Shown: positions 6,816 to 15,416, counted from the stretch's first letter. The stretch is DNA of 16,759 nucleotides from DASSWG01 sp041689995 (GCA_041689995.1 JBDNFD010000168.1:1-16759); one strand, 5' to 3'. Numbers and translations: made by a program. The notes: generated from the sequence alone by a model not told the origin.

Positions 6816-9608
6816 ATGAAATATTACTTTCTTTTGCTCCTACTTTTTCTTTTTCAGAGTGTATATTCCCAGTCATATGATGTTCTTTTGCAGCAACAAA
6901 TTGCAGAAAATGTTGGGAATTTTAATATTCCGTTGGATTCTGAGGATTGGTTTGGATATACGGTCGAAGGTATTGGCGACTTAAATGGCGATGGCATAAA
7001 TGATATAGCGGTGGCCGCCATTAAGGATGATGATGGTGGATTCAATCGTGGGGCTGTTTACGTTTTATTTTTGAATAATGATGGAACGATAAACTCCAAT
7101 CAAAAGATAAGTGACCTCGAAGGAAATTTTTCAGGAGTTTTGGATGACTGGGATATTATAGGAAGTTCGTTATCTTATTTGGGTGATATGAACGGGGACG
7201 GATTGATTGAAATTGGAGTGGGTGCGGAATATGATGGCGATGGGGGCTACCGGAATGGGGCGGTTTGGATTTTATCCTTGAATTCAAACGGTACGGTAAA
7301 TTCCTATACAAAAATCAGTGATACGCAGGGAGGGTTTTCAGGAGGGTTGGGAAACTACAATGTTTTCGGTTCGGATATTGAACTTTTGGGCGATTTGAAC
7401 GGCGATGGAAATCAAGATATTGCGGTAGGGGCGAGAAGAGACCCCGATGGAAATTCCTATCGTGGTGCTTTATGGATTTTATTTCTGAATGCCGATTTTA
7501 GCGTGAACAGCTATCAGAAAATCAGTGATACTTCGGGAAATTTCAATGCCGGTCTGAACGCTGAAGATTATTTTGGTGGTGCAGTGGCGAATATAGGTGA
7601 TTTGAACAACGATGGCGTGATCGATTTGGCCGTTGGTGCCTATCGCGATGATGAAGGTGGCTTGAACCATGGTGCCATTTATATTCTTTTTATGAATTCC
7701 GACGGAACCGTTGACAACTACCAAAAAATAAACGAAGTCCAAGGAAATTTCAATGAATATTTCTCTAACAGCGAAATATTTTTTGGTATTTCCATTGATA
7801 AATGTGCGGACATAAATGGTGATGGCCTGACCGAAATCGTAGTTGGTGCGCCAGGATATAGAAATTCGTCAAATGAAAAAATAGGTGCTTTCTATATTTT
7901 GAATTTGAACCCAAATGGAACAGTGGACAGCTATGAAAAATATACCGAAGGTCTACATAATTTCACTGGCTCATTGAACGATTATGGCTCTTTTGGATTT
8001 TCCGTCAGTTATATCGGTGCATTACAGGAAAATCATTGCGTTGCAGTTGACGCCTATAAATATCCTGTTGGAGGTTTGGAAAAAGGAAGTGCTTGGGTTT
8101 TACAATTTGGTGAAAGCGTTCTATTGCCAGATGTGGCGGCGACTTTGGATGAAGTTTCAACAATTTGCAATTCCCGAATCATCGATGTGGATTACACTAT
8201 TTCAAATATTGGGGATGGGGCAATCCCTGCCAATACTCCCATTGCCTTTTATGCTGATAACGACCTGGTGGGGACAGCTGCTACTCAAAACAACATTCCT
8301 ATGTATGGCAGCGAAACCGGCAGTATTTCTTTGAATATTCCCGCGGGCATCCCCCAAAATTTTACGATCTCCATCACGGTTGATGATGACGGCACTGGCT
8401 CAGGAACAATTGCGGAAGCCAATGAAAGCAATAATACCGATAGTGATAGTGTAGAGTTTATTTCGGCAGGAATTATTAATCCCTTGAACGATCTGTACAT
8501 TTGTGATGATGTATCTTCGGACGGAATTGGTATTTTCGATCTTACAGAAAATACAACTTTGGCAATTGGTAACCAAGCGAATGTAACGGTCAGTTATCAT
8601 TTGTCGCAGATGGATGCCAATTTGGACTTGGATGCCATCATTGATCCTGTCAACTTCCAAAATGTCATTAATCCACAAGAAATATTTCTGCGGTTGGAAA
8701 ACAATATGAACCCTACTTGTTATAGTGTGGAAAGCTTCCTGTTGACAGTAGTTCCGAAACCGATAACCTCCACTCTTGATCCATGGCAGGTTTGCGATGA
8801 TCCTTCTAATAACGGGATTGCAGTTTTTGATTTGATGACCTTAATTCCTGATATTGTTGGTAATCAACAAAACGTAACCATATCCTTTCATGAAACCTCC
8901 TCGGATGCCTTGACCGGGATAAATGCAATCCCAAATCCCCAAGCATACGAAAATATGGTTTCTCCGCAAATCATTTATATCCGTGTGGAAAGCGTATTTC
9001 TAAACACTTGTTTTGCTATCGTTCCGCTTGAACTGACTGTAGCACCAAACAATCCGATAATTTCTTTTGGAGAACTCCAAAACTGCGATGAAGGTTTCGG
9101 TAGTAGCATTTTTGATCTGACCAATGTAGAAATGCAAGGAGATCTGGAGATAATAGGATTTTATCCTACTGAAAATGATGCTATTAACAATACGGAACCA
9201 ATTGAAAATCTATCCAATTTCCAAAACACAATCAACCCGCAGGTTATTTATATACGTATTGAAAATCCCAACGATCCCTGTTACCATCTGGGAACTTTAA
9301 AATTAATTGTTGAAAATTGTTCCATTTTTGTCCCAGAGGGATTCTCTCCTAATGGTGATGGAATAAACGATACTTTTGAAATAAGCGGATTGTACAATAT
9401 TTTTCCAAATTTTGAACTAACGATTTTCTCGCGCTATGGAAATATCGTTTATGAAGGGAACAATACTGTTCCGGAATGGGATGGTACCAATAATCACGGT
9501 GTCGGAGGTGGCGGAAACCAATTGCCGACCGGGACTTATTACTATATTTTGAATTTAAACGATCCCGAATATCAAATAATGAAAAGTTGGGTGTATCTGA
9601 TACATTAA
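6816..9608 (+). CDS. T9SS type B cargo: FG-GAP propeller, CARDB and surface-repeat protein
   Basis: A 930-residue secreted protein. The start at 6816 gives a clean signal peptide (KYYF, a Leu-rich core, cleavage near VYS-QS at 18-20); the ATG at 6786 would add ten residues before it. Six repeats of 69-70 residues span about 45-431, each opening with an FG or IG pair; the first five carry Ca-binding loops such as DLNGDGxxD, while the sixth has lost the loop (GALQENH). Next is a CARDB-like beta-sandwich (about 438-550), then three repeats of roughly 90 residues (about 558-834) beginning with C-D-[DE] and containing IFDL or VFDL and NP-Q-I-[FY]-[IL]-R. The end (837-930; FVPEGFSPNGDGINDTF, WDGTNN, LPTGTYYYIL) is the type B gliding-associated C-terminal domain, recognised by the type IX secretion system. 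It is probably a cell-surface adhesion or binding protein; its ligand is unknown. Confidence 0.95.
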   Translation: MKYYFLLLLLFLFQSVYSQSYDVLLQQQIAENVGNFNIPLDSEDWFGYTVEGIGDLNGDGINDIAVAAIKDDDGGFNRGAVYVLFLNNDGTINSNQKISDLEGNFSGVLDDWDIIGSSLSYLGDMNGDGLIEIGVGAEYDGDGGYRNGAVWILSLNSNGTVNSYTKISDTQGGFSGGLGNYNVFGSDIELLGDLNGDGNQDIAVGARRDPDGNSYRGALWILFLNADFSVNSYQKISDTSGNFNAGLNAEDYFGGAVANIGDLNNDGVIDLAVGAYRDDEGGLNHGAIYILFMNSDGTVDNYQKINEVQGNFNEYFSNSEIFFGISIDKCADINGDGLTEIVVGAPGYRNSSNEKIGAFYILNLNPNGTVDSYEKYTEGLHNFTGSLNDYGSFGFSVSYIGALQENHCVAVDAYKYPVGGLEKGSAWVLQFGESVLLPDVAATLDEVSTICNSRIIDVDYTISNIGDGAIPANTPIAFYADNDLVGTAATQNNIPMYGSETGSISLNIPAGIPQNFTISITVDDDGTGSGTIAEANESNNTDSDSVEFISAGIINPLNDLYICDDVSSDGIGIFDLTENTTLAIGNQANVTVSYHLSQMDANLDLDAIIDPVNFQNVINPQEIFLRLENNMNPTCYSVESFLLTVVPKPITSTLDPWQVCDDPSNNGIAVFDLMTLIPDIVGNQQNVTISFHETSSDALTGINAIPNPQAYENMVSPQIIYIRVESVFLNTCFAIVPLELTVAPNNPIISFGELQNCDEGFGSSIFDLTNVEMQGDLEIIGFYPTENDAINNTEPIENLSNFQNTINPQVIYIRIENPNDPCYHLGTLKLIVENCSIFVPEGFSPNGDGINDTFEISGLYNIFPNFELTIFSRYGNIVYEGNNTVPEWDGTNNHGVGGGGNQLPTGTYYYILNLNDPEYQIMKSWVYLIH
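6945..8108 (+). repeat. Six 69-70-residue FG-GAP coding repeats
   Basis: The Phe/Ile-Gly pairs of successive repeats lie 69, 69, 69, 70 and 70 residues apart, and each unit repeats the order G-D-[LMI]-N-[GN]-D-G, [AV]-V-[GA]-A, G-A-[VLIF]-[WY]-[IV]-L and N-S/N-Y-x-K-I. The DNA copies have diverged, so the duplication is old. Units 1-5 keep the calcium loop; unit 6 is degenerate and may close the propeller. Confidence 0.88.
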
Positions 9609-9620
9609 AAATTCAGTTTC

Positions 9621-10148
9621 TTATACATTTGCCCGCCTTGCATATATCAAATAATACCTCGGAACAAACTTTCGTAGCAATGGCCGCAATCCGATTTTAT
9701 TTACCGGATTGGTAAATTTTTCCCGCGCTTTTATTTCCCAACCTGCTTTTTCCAACAACCAATCGAATTGCCAATCTTCAAACTCATGATAATGCCGATC
9801 GAGCGAATCGGTTTCATTTCGGTAAGCTGGTGCGAACCAAAGTTTCAACGGAATACTCGCAACCAATTTTTCGGCGTTTATTTCACGTAAAATATTGAAG
9901 GGCGCAACCAAGTGCTCGAAAATTTCAAACGCGGTCACCACTTTTGCACCGCTATTTTGCGTCGAACTAAAATCGATATCCAGATCTTCACCTTTCGTAT
10001 TTTCAACAGAAAAACCTTCCTTCTTCATAAATTCACTAAACGGATTTTTCACCCCTAAATCCAAAATGGATTCCGAAGTATCTACATGTTTTTTCAAAAA
10101 CTGAAGCGTTTTTTCGTAGCGTTTATGTGGAAAATTGTGTTCGTACAT
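9621..10148 (-). CDS. Small SAM-dependent methyltransferase (class I, probable)
   Basis: A 175-residue cytoplasmic protein. Residues 28-36 (ILDLGVKNP) stand where class I methyltransferases have the Gly-rich SAM loop, though with fewer glycines than usual. AKVVTAFEIFEHLVAP (68-83) matches the post-II region of Methyltransf_11-type enzymes, and KLVASIPL (94-101) the following strand. The His/Trp-rich HYHEFEDWQFDWLLEKAGWEI (about 119-139) resembles the substrate-side helix of glycan- or lipid-modifying methyltransferases. It is short for the family, with a compact cap. It ends 12 bp from the convergent surface-protein gene and is divergent from the aminotransferase gene. A role in glycan or lipid methylation is inferred only from family and context. 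Confidence 0.82.
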   Translation of the reverse strand: MYEHNFPHKRYEKTLQFLKKHVDTSESILDLGVKNPFSEFMKKEGFSVENTKGEDLDIDFSSTQNSGAKVVTAFEIFEHLVAPFNILREINAEKLVASIPLKLWFAPAYRNETDSLDRHYHEFEDWQFDWLLEKAGWEIKAREKFTNPVNKIGLRPLLRKFVPRYYLIYARRANV

Positions 10149-10296
10149 TGGTGAAAAATTGTTGCGAAAATACGATTTGTCTCAGATTCAATAGAATTTA
10201 AAAGGAAAAGAATGCAATTTTGATTTCGGAATTTATCGTTGAAAAATGAAAATCCAATAAAAAAAGCAATAATTTTACATCTTCAAAAAACCATCT

Positions 10297-11439
10297 ATGG
10301 AAAAATCAAAAATATGGCTTTCCTCCCCACATATGGGCGGAAATGAACAAAGATATATAGAAGAAGCTTTCAATGAAAATTGGATCGCCCCTTTGGGTCC
10401 AAACGTTTCGGGATTCGAAAAAGATTTGGAAGCCTATTTGGGTGAAAAGAAACATGTGGCAGCTTTGAGCAGCGGAACCGCGGCCATCCATTTGGCATTG
10501 ATCCAATTGGGTGTAACGGCGGGCGATGAAGTAATATGCCAGAGTTTTACGTTTTCGGCTTCTGCCAATCCCATAAAATACCAAGATGCCACGCCAATTT
10601 TTATCGATAGCGAACCGGAAACTTGGAACATTTGTCCCAAAAACTTGGAAAATGCCATTGAAGATCGTATTTCGAAGGGCAAAAAGCCGAAAGCGATTAT
10701 TGCGGTGCATTTATATGGAATGCCCTATAAAGTGGATGAAATTCGTGCCATTTCCGAAAAATATTCTATTCCTGTGGTGGAAGATAGTGCTGAGGCTTTG
10801 GGTTCAACTTATAAAAACAAGAAGTGCGGTACTTTTGGTGATTTTGGGATTTTGTCTTTTAATGGGAACAAAATCATTACCACGAGTGGTGGTGGCGCAT
10901 TGGTTTGCCCTTCCCTTGAGACCAAAGAAAAAACTGTTTTTTACGCAACACAGGCACGCGATGCCGCGCCACATTATCAACACAGTCACGTGGGTTATAA
11001 TTATCGGTTGAGCAATATTTCAGCGGGAATTGGTCGTGGACAAATGGAGATTTTAGATAAGCATGTGGCTTTGCGTCGAAAAATGTACCAGTTTTATACT
11101 GAAATTTTCAAAGATATAAATGGAGTTCACCTGCTTTCAGAACCTAATTCAGATTATTTTTCCAATCATTGGCTGACGGCAATTTCCGTTGATCCTTCTG
11201 AATCTAATGGAGTTACGCGTGAAGAATTGCGCCTAGCTTTTGAAAAGAAAAATATTGAAAGTAGGCCTTTGTGGAAACCCATGCATTTGCAACCTATTTT
11301 TCAAAATGCACCTTATTATGGCGGGAATGTTGCGGAGAAATTATTTGAAAATGGATTATGTCTTCCTTCCGGATCGAATTTGAACGAAGAAAACCGGAAC
11401 AGAATTCGTGCGGTTATTTCAGAAGTGTTTTCATCGTAA
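10297..11439 (+). CDS. DegT/DnrJ/EryC1/StrS-family PLP aminotransferase
   Basis: A 380-residue PLP enzyme, probably transferring an amino group to a keto-sugar nucleotide for surface-glycan synthesis. Diagnostic stretches are: GPNVSGFEKDLEAYLG (34-49), SSGTAAIHLAL (58-68) binding PLP phosphate, VEDSAEALGS (161-170) with pyridine-binding Asp163, and SFNGNKIITTSGGG (187-200) with the Schiff-base Lys192. HVGYNYRLSNISAGIGRGQM and LPSG near the C-terminus complete the family pattern. It most resembles the PglE/EpsN/PseC type of 4-amino sugar enzymes, but the sugar cannot be told. No dehydratase or acetyltransferase partner adjoins, so the rest of the pathway is elsewhere. It is followed by a bidirectional hairpin. 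The start gives the typical family N-terminus (IWLSSPHMGGNE). Confidence 0.94.
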   Translation: MEKSKIWLSSPHMGGNEQRYIEEAFNENWIAPLGPNVSGFEKDLEAYLGEKKHVAALSSGTAAIHLALIQLGVTAGDEVICQSFTFSASANPIKYQDATPIFIDSEPETWNICPKNLENAIEDRISKGKKPKAIIAVHLYGMPYKVDEIRAISEKYSIPVVEDSAEALGSTYKNKKCGTFGDFGILSFNGNKIITTSGGGALVCPSLETKEKTVFYATQARDAAPHYQHSHVGYNYRLSNISAGIGRGQMEILDKHVALRRKMYQFYTEIFKDINGVHLLSEPNSDYFSNHWLTAISVDPSESNGVTREELRLAFEKKNIESRPLWKPMHLQPIFQNAPYYGGNVAEKLFENGLCLPSGSNLNEENRNRIRAVISEVFSS

Positions 11440-11469
11440 ATGCCATTTTATAATAATATCGAAAAAGAA

Positions 11470-11500
11470 AAACCCGTCAAATTTTGAATTTGGCGGGTTT
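11470..11500. terminator. Bidirectional hairpin between aminotransferase and atpC
   Basis: AAACCCGTCAAATT (11470-11483) pairs with AATTTGGCGGGTTT (11487-11500) around a 3-nt loop, with one G-T wobble. An A-rich left flank and T-rich right flank suit termination of both converging transcripts, 31 bp after the aminotransferase stop and 22 bp after the atpC stop. Confidence 0.82.
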
Positions 11501-11522
11501 CTTATAATAGCGAAAGAAAAGA

Positions 11523-11801
11523 TCAATCTACCAAAATAATGGCTTTATTGTCTTTCATTTCCACAACGCCTCCATTTATTTTTATACGAAGATGCCCATT
11601 TGAATCTCGCGAAAATTTTTGTTCGTTGTGTTCTTCAAGTGTAATATTATCTTGTATTTTCACATAACCTTCCTGTAAGAGGGAAATGATGGGTGCGTGA
11701 TTATCCAATATTTCAAAACTACCATTGACACCGGGAACCACAACGGATTTCACTTCGTTGCTCAATAGAATTTCCTCTGGGGTAACTATTTCTAAGTGCA
11801 T
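11523..11801 (-). CDS. atpC: F0F1 ATP synthase epsilon subunit (short form)
   Basis: A 92-residue subunit of the F1 central stalk. It shows the N-terminal beta-sandwich of epsilon: MHLEIVTPEEILLSNEVKSVVVPGVNGSFEILDNHAPIISLL is the normal opening, with the characteristic V-P-G-x-x-G-x-x-x-x-L-x-x-H-A-P. The protein stops after this domain; the two C-terminal helices that inhibit ATP hydrolysis in longer epsilon subunits (about 135 residues) are missing. Short epsilons are usual in Bacteroidota, so this is not a truncation by mutation. It follows atpD after 70 bp on the same strand. Confidence 0.95.
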   Translation of the reverse strand: MHLEIVTPEEILLSNEVKSVVVPGVNGSFEILDNHAPIISLLQEGYVKIQDNITLEEHNEQKFSRDSNGHLRIKINGGVVEMKDNKAIILVD

Positions 11802-11871
11802 TTTTTTAGGTATGAGTTATGAATTCAGAGTTGAGGTTGAGTCAGGTTTTACCGCTAACTCAATTGAAAAC

Positions 11872-13383
11872 TTAATTTTCAGCTATCATTTTCTCACCGG
11901 CCTCGATTGCTTCCTCGATTGTTCCTTTCAAGTTGAAAGCAGCTTCTGGCAAATGGTCCAATTCGCCGTCCATAATCATATTGAAGCCTTTAATAGTTTC
12001 TTTGATATCAACCAAAACCCCTTTTAGACCGGTAAATTGTTCGGCCACGTGGAAAGGTTGCGACAAGAACCGTTGCACCCGACGTGCCCGCGAAACCGCG
12101 AGTTTATCTTCTTCAGAAAGTTCCTCCATCCCAAGAATGGCGATAATATCCTGTAGTTCTTTATAGCGTTGCAGTAACTCTTTTACGCGTTGAGCACAAT
12201 TATAATGTGCATCTCCCAAAATGTTGGCAGTCAAAATACGGGAAGTGGAATCCAAAGGATCCACAGCCGGATAAATACCAAGCTCAGCGATTTTTCGGGA
12301 AAGTACGGTGGTCGCATCCAGGTGGGCAAACGTTGTTGCCGGTGCCGGATCCGTCAAGTCATCTGCGGGAACATAAACCGCTTGCACGGAAGTAATGGAG
12401 CCGTTTTTGGTAGAAGTAATTCGTTCTTGCATCGCGCCCATTTCGGTAGCCAATGTAGGTTGGTAACCCACTGCGGAAGGCATCCTTCCCAAAAGGGCGG
12501 AAACTTCGGAACCAGCTTGTGTAAAACGGAAAATATTATCAACGAAGAAAAGCACATCTTTTCCCTGGCCTTCACCAGCGCCATCTCGGAAATATTCTGC
12601 AATGGTCAATCCTGAAAGTGCCACTCGGGCACGTGCTCCAGGAGGTTCGTTCATTTGGCCGAAAACAAAGGTAGCTTTGGATTCTTTCAAGGCAGATTTA
12701 TCAACTTTGGATAAATCCCATCCGCCATTTTCCATGGAATGCATAAAATCATCACCATATTTGATAATGCCGGATTCCAACATTTCACGTAGCAAATCGT
12801 TTCCTTCCCGTGTTCTTTCTCCAACACCAGCAAAAACAGAAAGTCCACCGTGACCTTTGGCGATGTTATTAATGAGTTCCTGAATCAAAACTGTTTTTCC
12901 TACACCTGCACCACCGAACAAGCCGATTTTTCCTCCTTTTGCGTAAGGTTCGATCAAGTCGATTACTTTGATACCAGTGAAAAGTACTTCGGTGGAAACC
13001 GATAAGTCTTCAAATTTTGGCGCATCGCGGTGAATTGACATACCATCTTTTCCGGATTTTGGCAAATCGCCAAGTCCGTCGATGGAATCCCCAATTACGT
13101 TGAACAGGCGTCCATATATGTCATGGCCAATTGGCATTTGGATGGGTGCACCTGTGGCGACAACATCTGTGCCACGGCTCAATCCATCGGAAGAATCCAT
13201 GGCGATTGTCCGCACCGTGTTGTCCCCTGTATGGGATTGTACTTCCAAGATCAATTTGGAACCATCTTCGCGCGTGATTTCCAATGAATCATAAATTCGG
13301 GGCAATTGCACATCTTCGGTGTTGAACTCAACGTCCACAACCGGACCGATAATTTGGGAAACTTTACCTGTAACGTTAGCCAT
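11872..13383 (-). CDS. atpD: F0F1 ATP synthase beta subunit
   Basis: A 503-residue catalytic subunit of the F1 head. The N-terminus MANVTGKVSQIIGPVVDVEF is the usual start. Walker A GGAGVGKT lies at 157-164, followed by VFAGVGERTREGNDL with the catalytic-Glu region, Walker B in DVLFFVDNIFRFTQAGSEVSALLGRMPSAVGYQPTL, and the DELSEED-like MEELSEEDKL near residues 440-450. It is longer than the about 460 residues of proteobacterial beta, as is normal in Bacteroidota. Only atpC accompanies it; the other F1 and F0 genes must be at another locus, an arrangement known in this phylum. A TAnnTTTG promoter lies about 60 bp upstream. Confidence 0.98.
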   Translation of the reverse strand: MANVTGKVSQIIGPVVDVEFNTEDVQLPRIYDSLEITREDGSKLILEVQSHTGDNTVRTIAMDSSDGLSRGTDVVATGAPIQMPIGHDIYGRLFNVIGDSIDGLGDLPKSGKDGMSIHRDAPKFEDLSVSTEVLFTGIKVIDLIEPYAKGGKIGLFGGAGVGKTVLIQELINNIAKGHGGLSVFAGVGERTREGNDLLREMLESGIIKYGDDFMHSMENGGWDLSKVDKSALKESKATFVFGQMNEPPGARARVALSGLTIAEYFRDGAGEGQGKDVLFFVDNIFRFTQAGSEVSALLGRMPSAVGYQPTLATEMGAMQERITSTKNGSITSVQAVYVPADDLTDPAPATTFAHLDATTVLSRKIAELGIYPAVDPLDSTSRILTANILGDAHYNCAQRVKELLQRYKELQDIIAILGMEELSEEDKLAVSRARRVQRFLSQPFHVAEQFTGLKGVLVDIKETIKGFNMIMDGELDHLPEAAFNLKGTIEEAIEAGEKMIAEN

Positions 13384-13439
13384 TCTCCAGTTCTTTAGTT
13401 TATGGTTTTTTGGTGAAAATACCCTGCTTTTTACGGCTG

Positions 13440-13447
13440 CAAAGATA
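13440..13447 (-). promoter_or_regulatory. -7 element of the atpDC promoter
   Basis: On the minus strand it reads TATCTTTG followed by CA, an exact TAnnTTTG match. Transcription would begin near 13433, leaving a leader of about 50 nt before atpD. The -33 region is T-rich but has no clear TTTG. Confidence 0.5.
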
Positions 13448-13532
13448 GTTTATTTTTTCTATTATAAAAGAGTGGATTTTTATAATTTAGGAACGAAACT
13501 ATATACCGAATACAACAGGAATCGCTTTCCGT

Positions 13533-15416
13533 TTAAACCGTAAACATTGGAATATTGATTTTATGCCGCACGCCATCGACGGTGGTGCCAAAAATTAAAT
13601 CTTTAAATCCAGTATGGCCGTGACTTCCCAAGACTAACAAATCAAAATTTCCTTTGTTGATTATCGCTGGAATAACCTTTTTGGGAGAGCCAAAACCAAG
13701 TTCTATTTGAATTTCGTAGCCCCTTTCTTTTAAGTCTTGCTGATAAGTTTTTAGGAATTTTTCATCACTTTCAGTTTCATAATCATCGGTTTTTTCCCCA
13801 TAAATAATCGCCCCGGGGGTTTCCACCACATGAATTAAAGTATAAACAGCATTCTTTCCACCTAGTTGCAAAGCCGTGGCAATACTTTTCTGATCGGCTT
13901 TTGAAAAATCGACTGCTATAGCAATATCTTTATATGGAATAGATTTTGAAAATTCTTCAATCTTTGCCTGGGTAATGTGAGGAACCATTTTGCGGATTTT
14001 GGGTTTTATACCTTTAATCAGCGGATGAACAGTAATATAAAGCAACAAAAGAACCGCTCCAATACATATCGGAACAACAAATATCCAGATATAAATAGGA
14101 TGGGCTGAAGTTTCCAGCCAGCCATTTACTTCATCTATCACTAATTTGGCATTGAGAGACACAATGATAATGGTAATAAGCCAAGCAGCGATGCGCATGG
14201 GCCATTTAATATGAAAACCGTTCATAAGTTTTTTCTGGCTCACAAAATGAATCAATGGAATGATGGCAAAGCCCAATTGTAAACTTAGGACAACTTGGCT
14301 CAAAACCAACAAGCGGCCAGTGCCACCTTCGCCAAAATAAATTATCGTGAACAAAGCGGGAATAATGGCCAATAAACGTGTAATTAAGCGTCGTACCCAA
14401 GGTTGAATACGCAAATTCAAATGCCCTTCCATCACAATCTGTCCGGCCAAAGTTCCTGTAAGCGTGGAGCTTTGCCCAGCCGCAATTAAGGCCAAGGCAA
14501 ACAAAATAGGTGCCCATTTGGTTCCCAATAAGGGCTGTAATAATTTATGGGCATCTTGAATTTCGGCTACATTATACATTCCATTTTTATAGAATACGGA
14601 GGCCGCTAAAATCAGAATGGCCGCATTGACCAAAAAGGCAAAGTTCAGGGCAATGGCCAAATCAATATTGTTGTATTTTAAGGCTTGTTTGATCCCTTTT
14701 TTTGTGCGGTTGATCTTTCGCGACTGCACCAAGGAAGAATGTAGATAAAGGTTATGCGGCATTACCGTGGCCCCAATAATACCAATTGCGATATAAAGTG
14801 CGGTACTATTTGGCATAGAGGGAATGAATCCGGCCATTAAATCGCCGATATCGGGTTTTGCAAAAAACATTTCAATCAGAAAGGAACCTCCAATAATGAA
14901 AATCAGGCCTAAAATGAAAACCTCCATTTTTCGCATTCCCTTATTCAGCAAAAACAGTAACAGAAAACTATCTAGTGCCGTGATGGAAACGCCCCAAATC
15001 ATTGGAAGCCCAAAAAGCAAATTTAACCCAATGGCCATCCCAATTACTTCCGCTAAATCGCAAGCTACAATAGCGAGTTCTGCCAGGATATATAAAATAA
15101 AATTGGGAAAAGCTGGAAAGGCCTCCCTGGATGCCTGCGCTAAATCACGTCCGCGAACAACACCGAGACGCGCACAAAGACTTTGCAGTAAAAGCGCCAT
15201 GATATTGGACATCAGCAATACCCAAAGAAGCTTATACCCAAACTGGCTTCCCCCAGCAATATCGGTGGCCCAGTTTCCCGGATCCATATAGCCAACACTT
15301 ACCAAATATGCAGGGCCCAAAAAAGATAGTAACCGTTTCCAAGGTGTTTTTTTTCCGGCGGTATTTATCGTTCCGTGTACTTCTTCTAAAGACTTTCTCT
15401 TGGAATCTATTTTCAT
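13533..15416 (-). CDS. mntH: Nramp-family divalent metal transporter with C-terminal UspA domain
   Basis: A 627-residue fusion protein. Residues 27-465 are an Nramp (MntH-like) proton-coupled Mn2+/Fe2+ importer of the inner membrane with about 11 helices. Helix 1 holds DPGNWATDIAGG (45-56), with metal ligands Asp45 and Asn48. Helix 6 holds GATVMPHNLYLHSSL (215-229), where Met219 is the residue that favours transition metals over Mg2+/Ca2+. After a helical linker, residues about 496-627 form a universal stress protein fold: IAIAVDFSKADQKS at the start and the ATP-binding pattern G-2x-G-9x-G-T (Gly597, Gly600, Gly610) at the end, so ATP or another nucleotide is likely bound in the cytoplasm. 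Both parts look intact. Upstream are a strong promoter and twin palindromes, indicating metal-dependent control. The USP domain may sense nucleotides and tune transport, which is inference. Confidence 0.95.
   Translation of the reverse strand: MKIDSKRKSLEEVHGTINTAGKKTPWKRLLSFLGPAYLVSVGYMDPGNWATDIAGGSQFGYKLLWVLLMSNIMALLLQSLCARLGVVRGRDLAQASREAFPAFPNFILYILAELAIVACDLAEVIGMAIGLNLLFGLPMIWGVSITALDSFLLLFLLNKGMRKMEVFILGLIFIIGGSFLIEMFFAKPDIGDLMAGFIPSMPNSTALYIAIGIIGATVMPHNLYLHSSLVQSRKINRTKKGIKQALKYNNIDLAIALNFAFLVNAAILILAASVFYKNGMYNVAEIQDAHKLLQPLLGTKWAPILFALALIAAGQSSTLTGTLAGQIVMEGHLNLRIQPWVRRLITRLLAIIPALFTIIYFGEGGTGRLLVLSQVVLSLQLGFAIIPLIHFVSQKKLMNGFHIKWPMRIAAWLITIIIVSLNAKLVIDEVNGWLETSAHPIYIWIFVVPICIGAVLLLLYITVHPLIKGIKPKIRKMVPHITQAKIEEFSKSIPYKDIAIAVDFSKADQKSIATALQLGGKNAVYTLIHVVETPGAIIYGEKTDDYETESDEKFLKTYQQDLKERGYEIQIELGFGSPKKVIPAIINKGNFDLLVLGSHGHTGFKDLIFGTTVDGVRHKINIPMFTV

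Noticed and set aside
12190..12615. 141-codon frame on the strand opposite atpD
   Set aside because: A shadow of the highly conserved beta subunit; the Cys/Arg/His-rich composition is typical of an antisense reading.
14824..15291. 155-codon plus-strand frame opposite the Nramp domain
   Set aside because: Antisense to conserved transmembrane helices including the DPGN motif; low-complexity Lys/Ser/Pro-rich translation.
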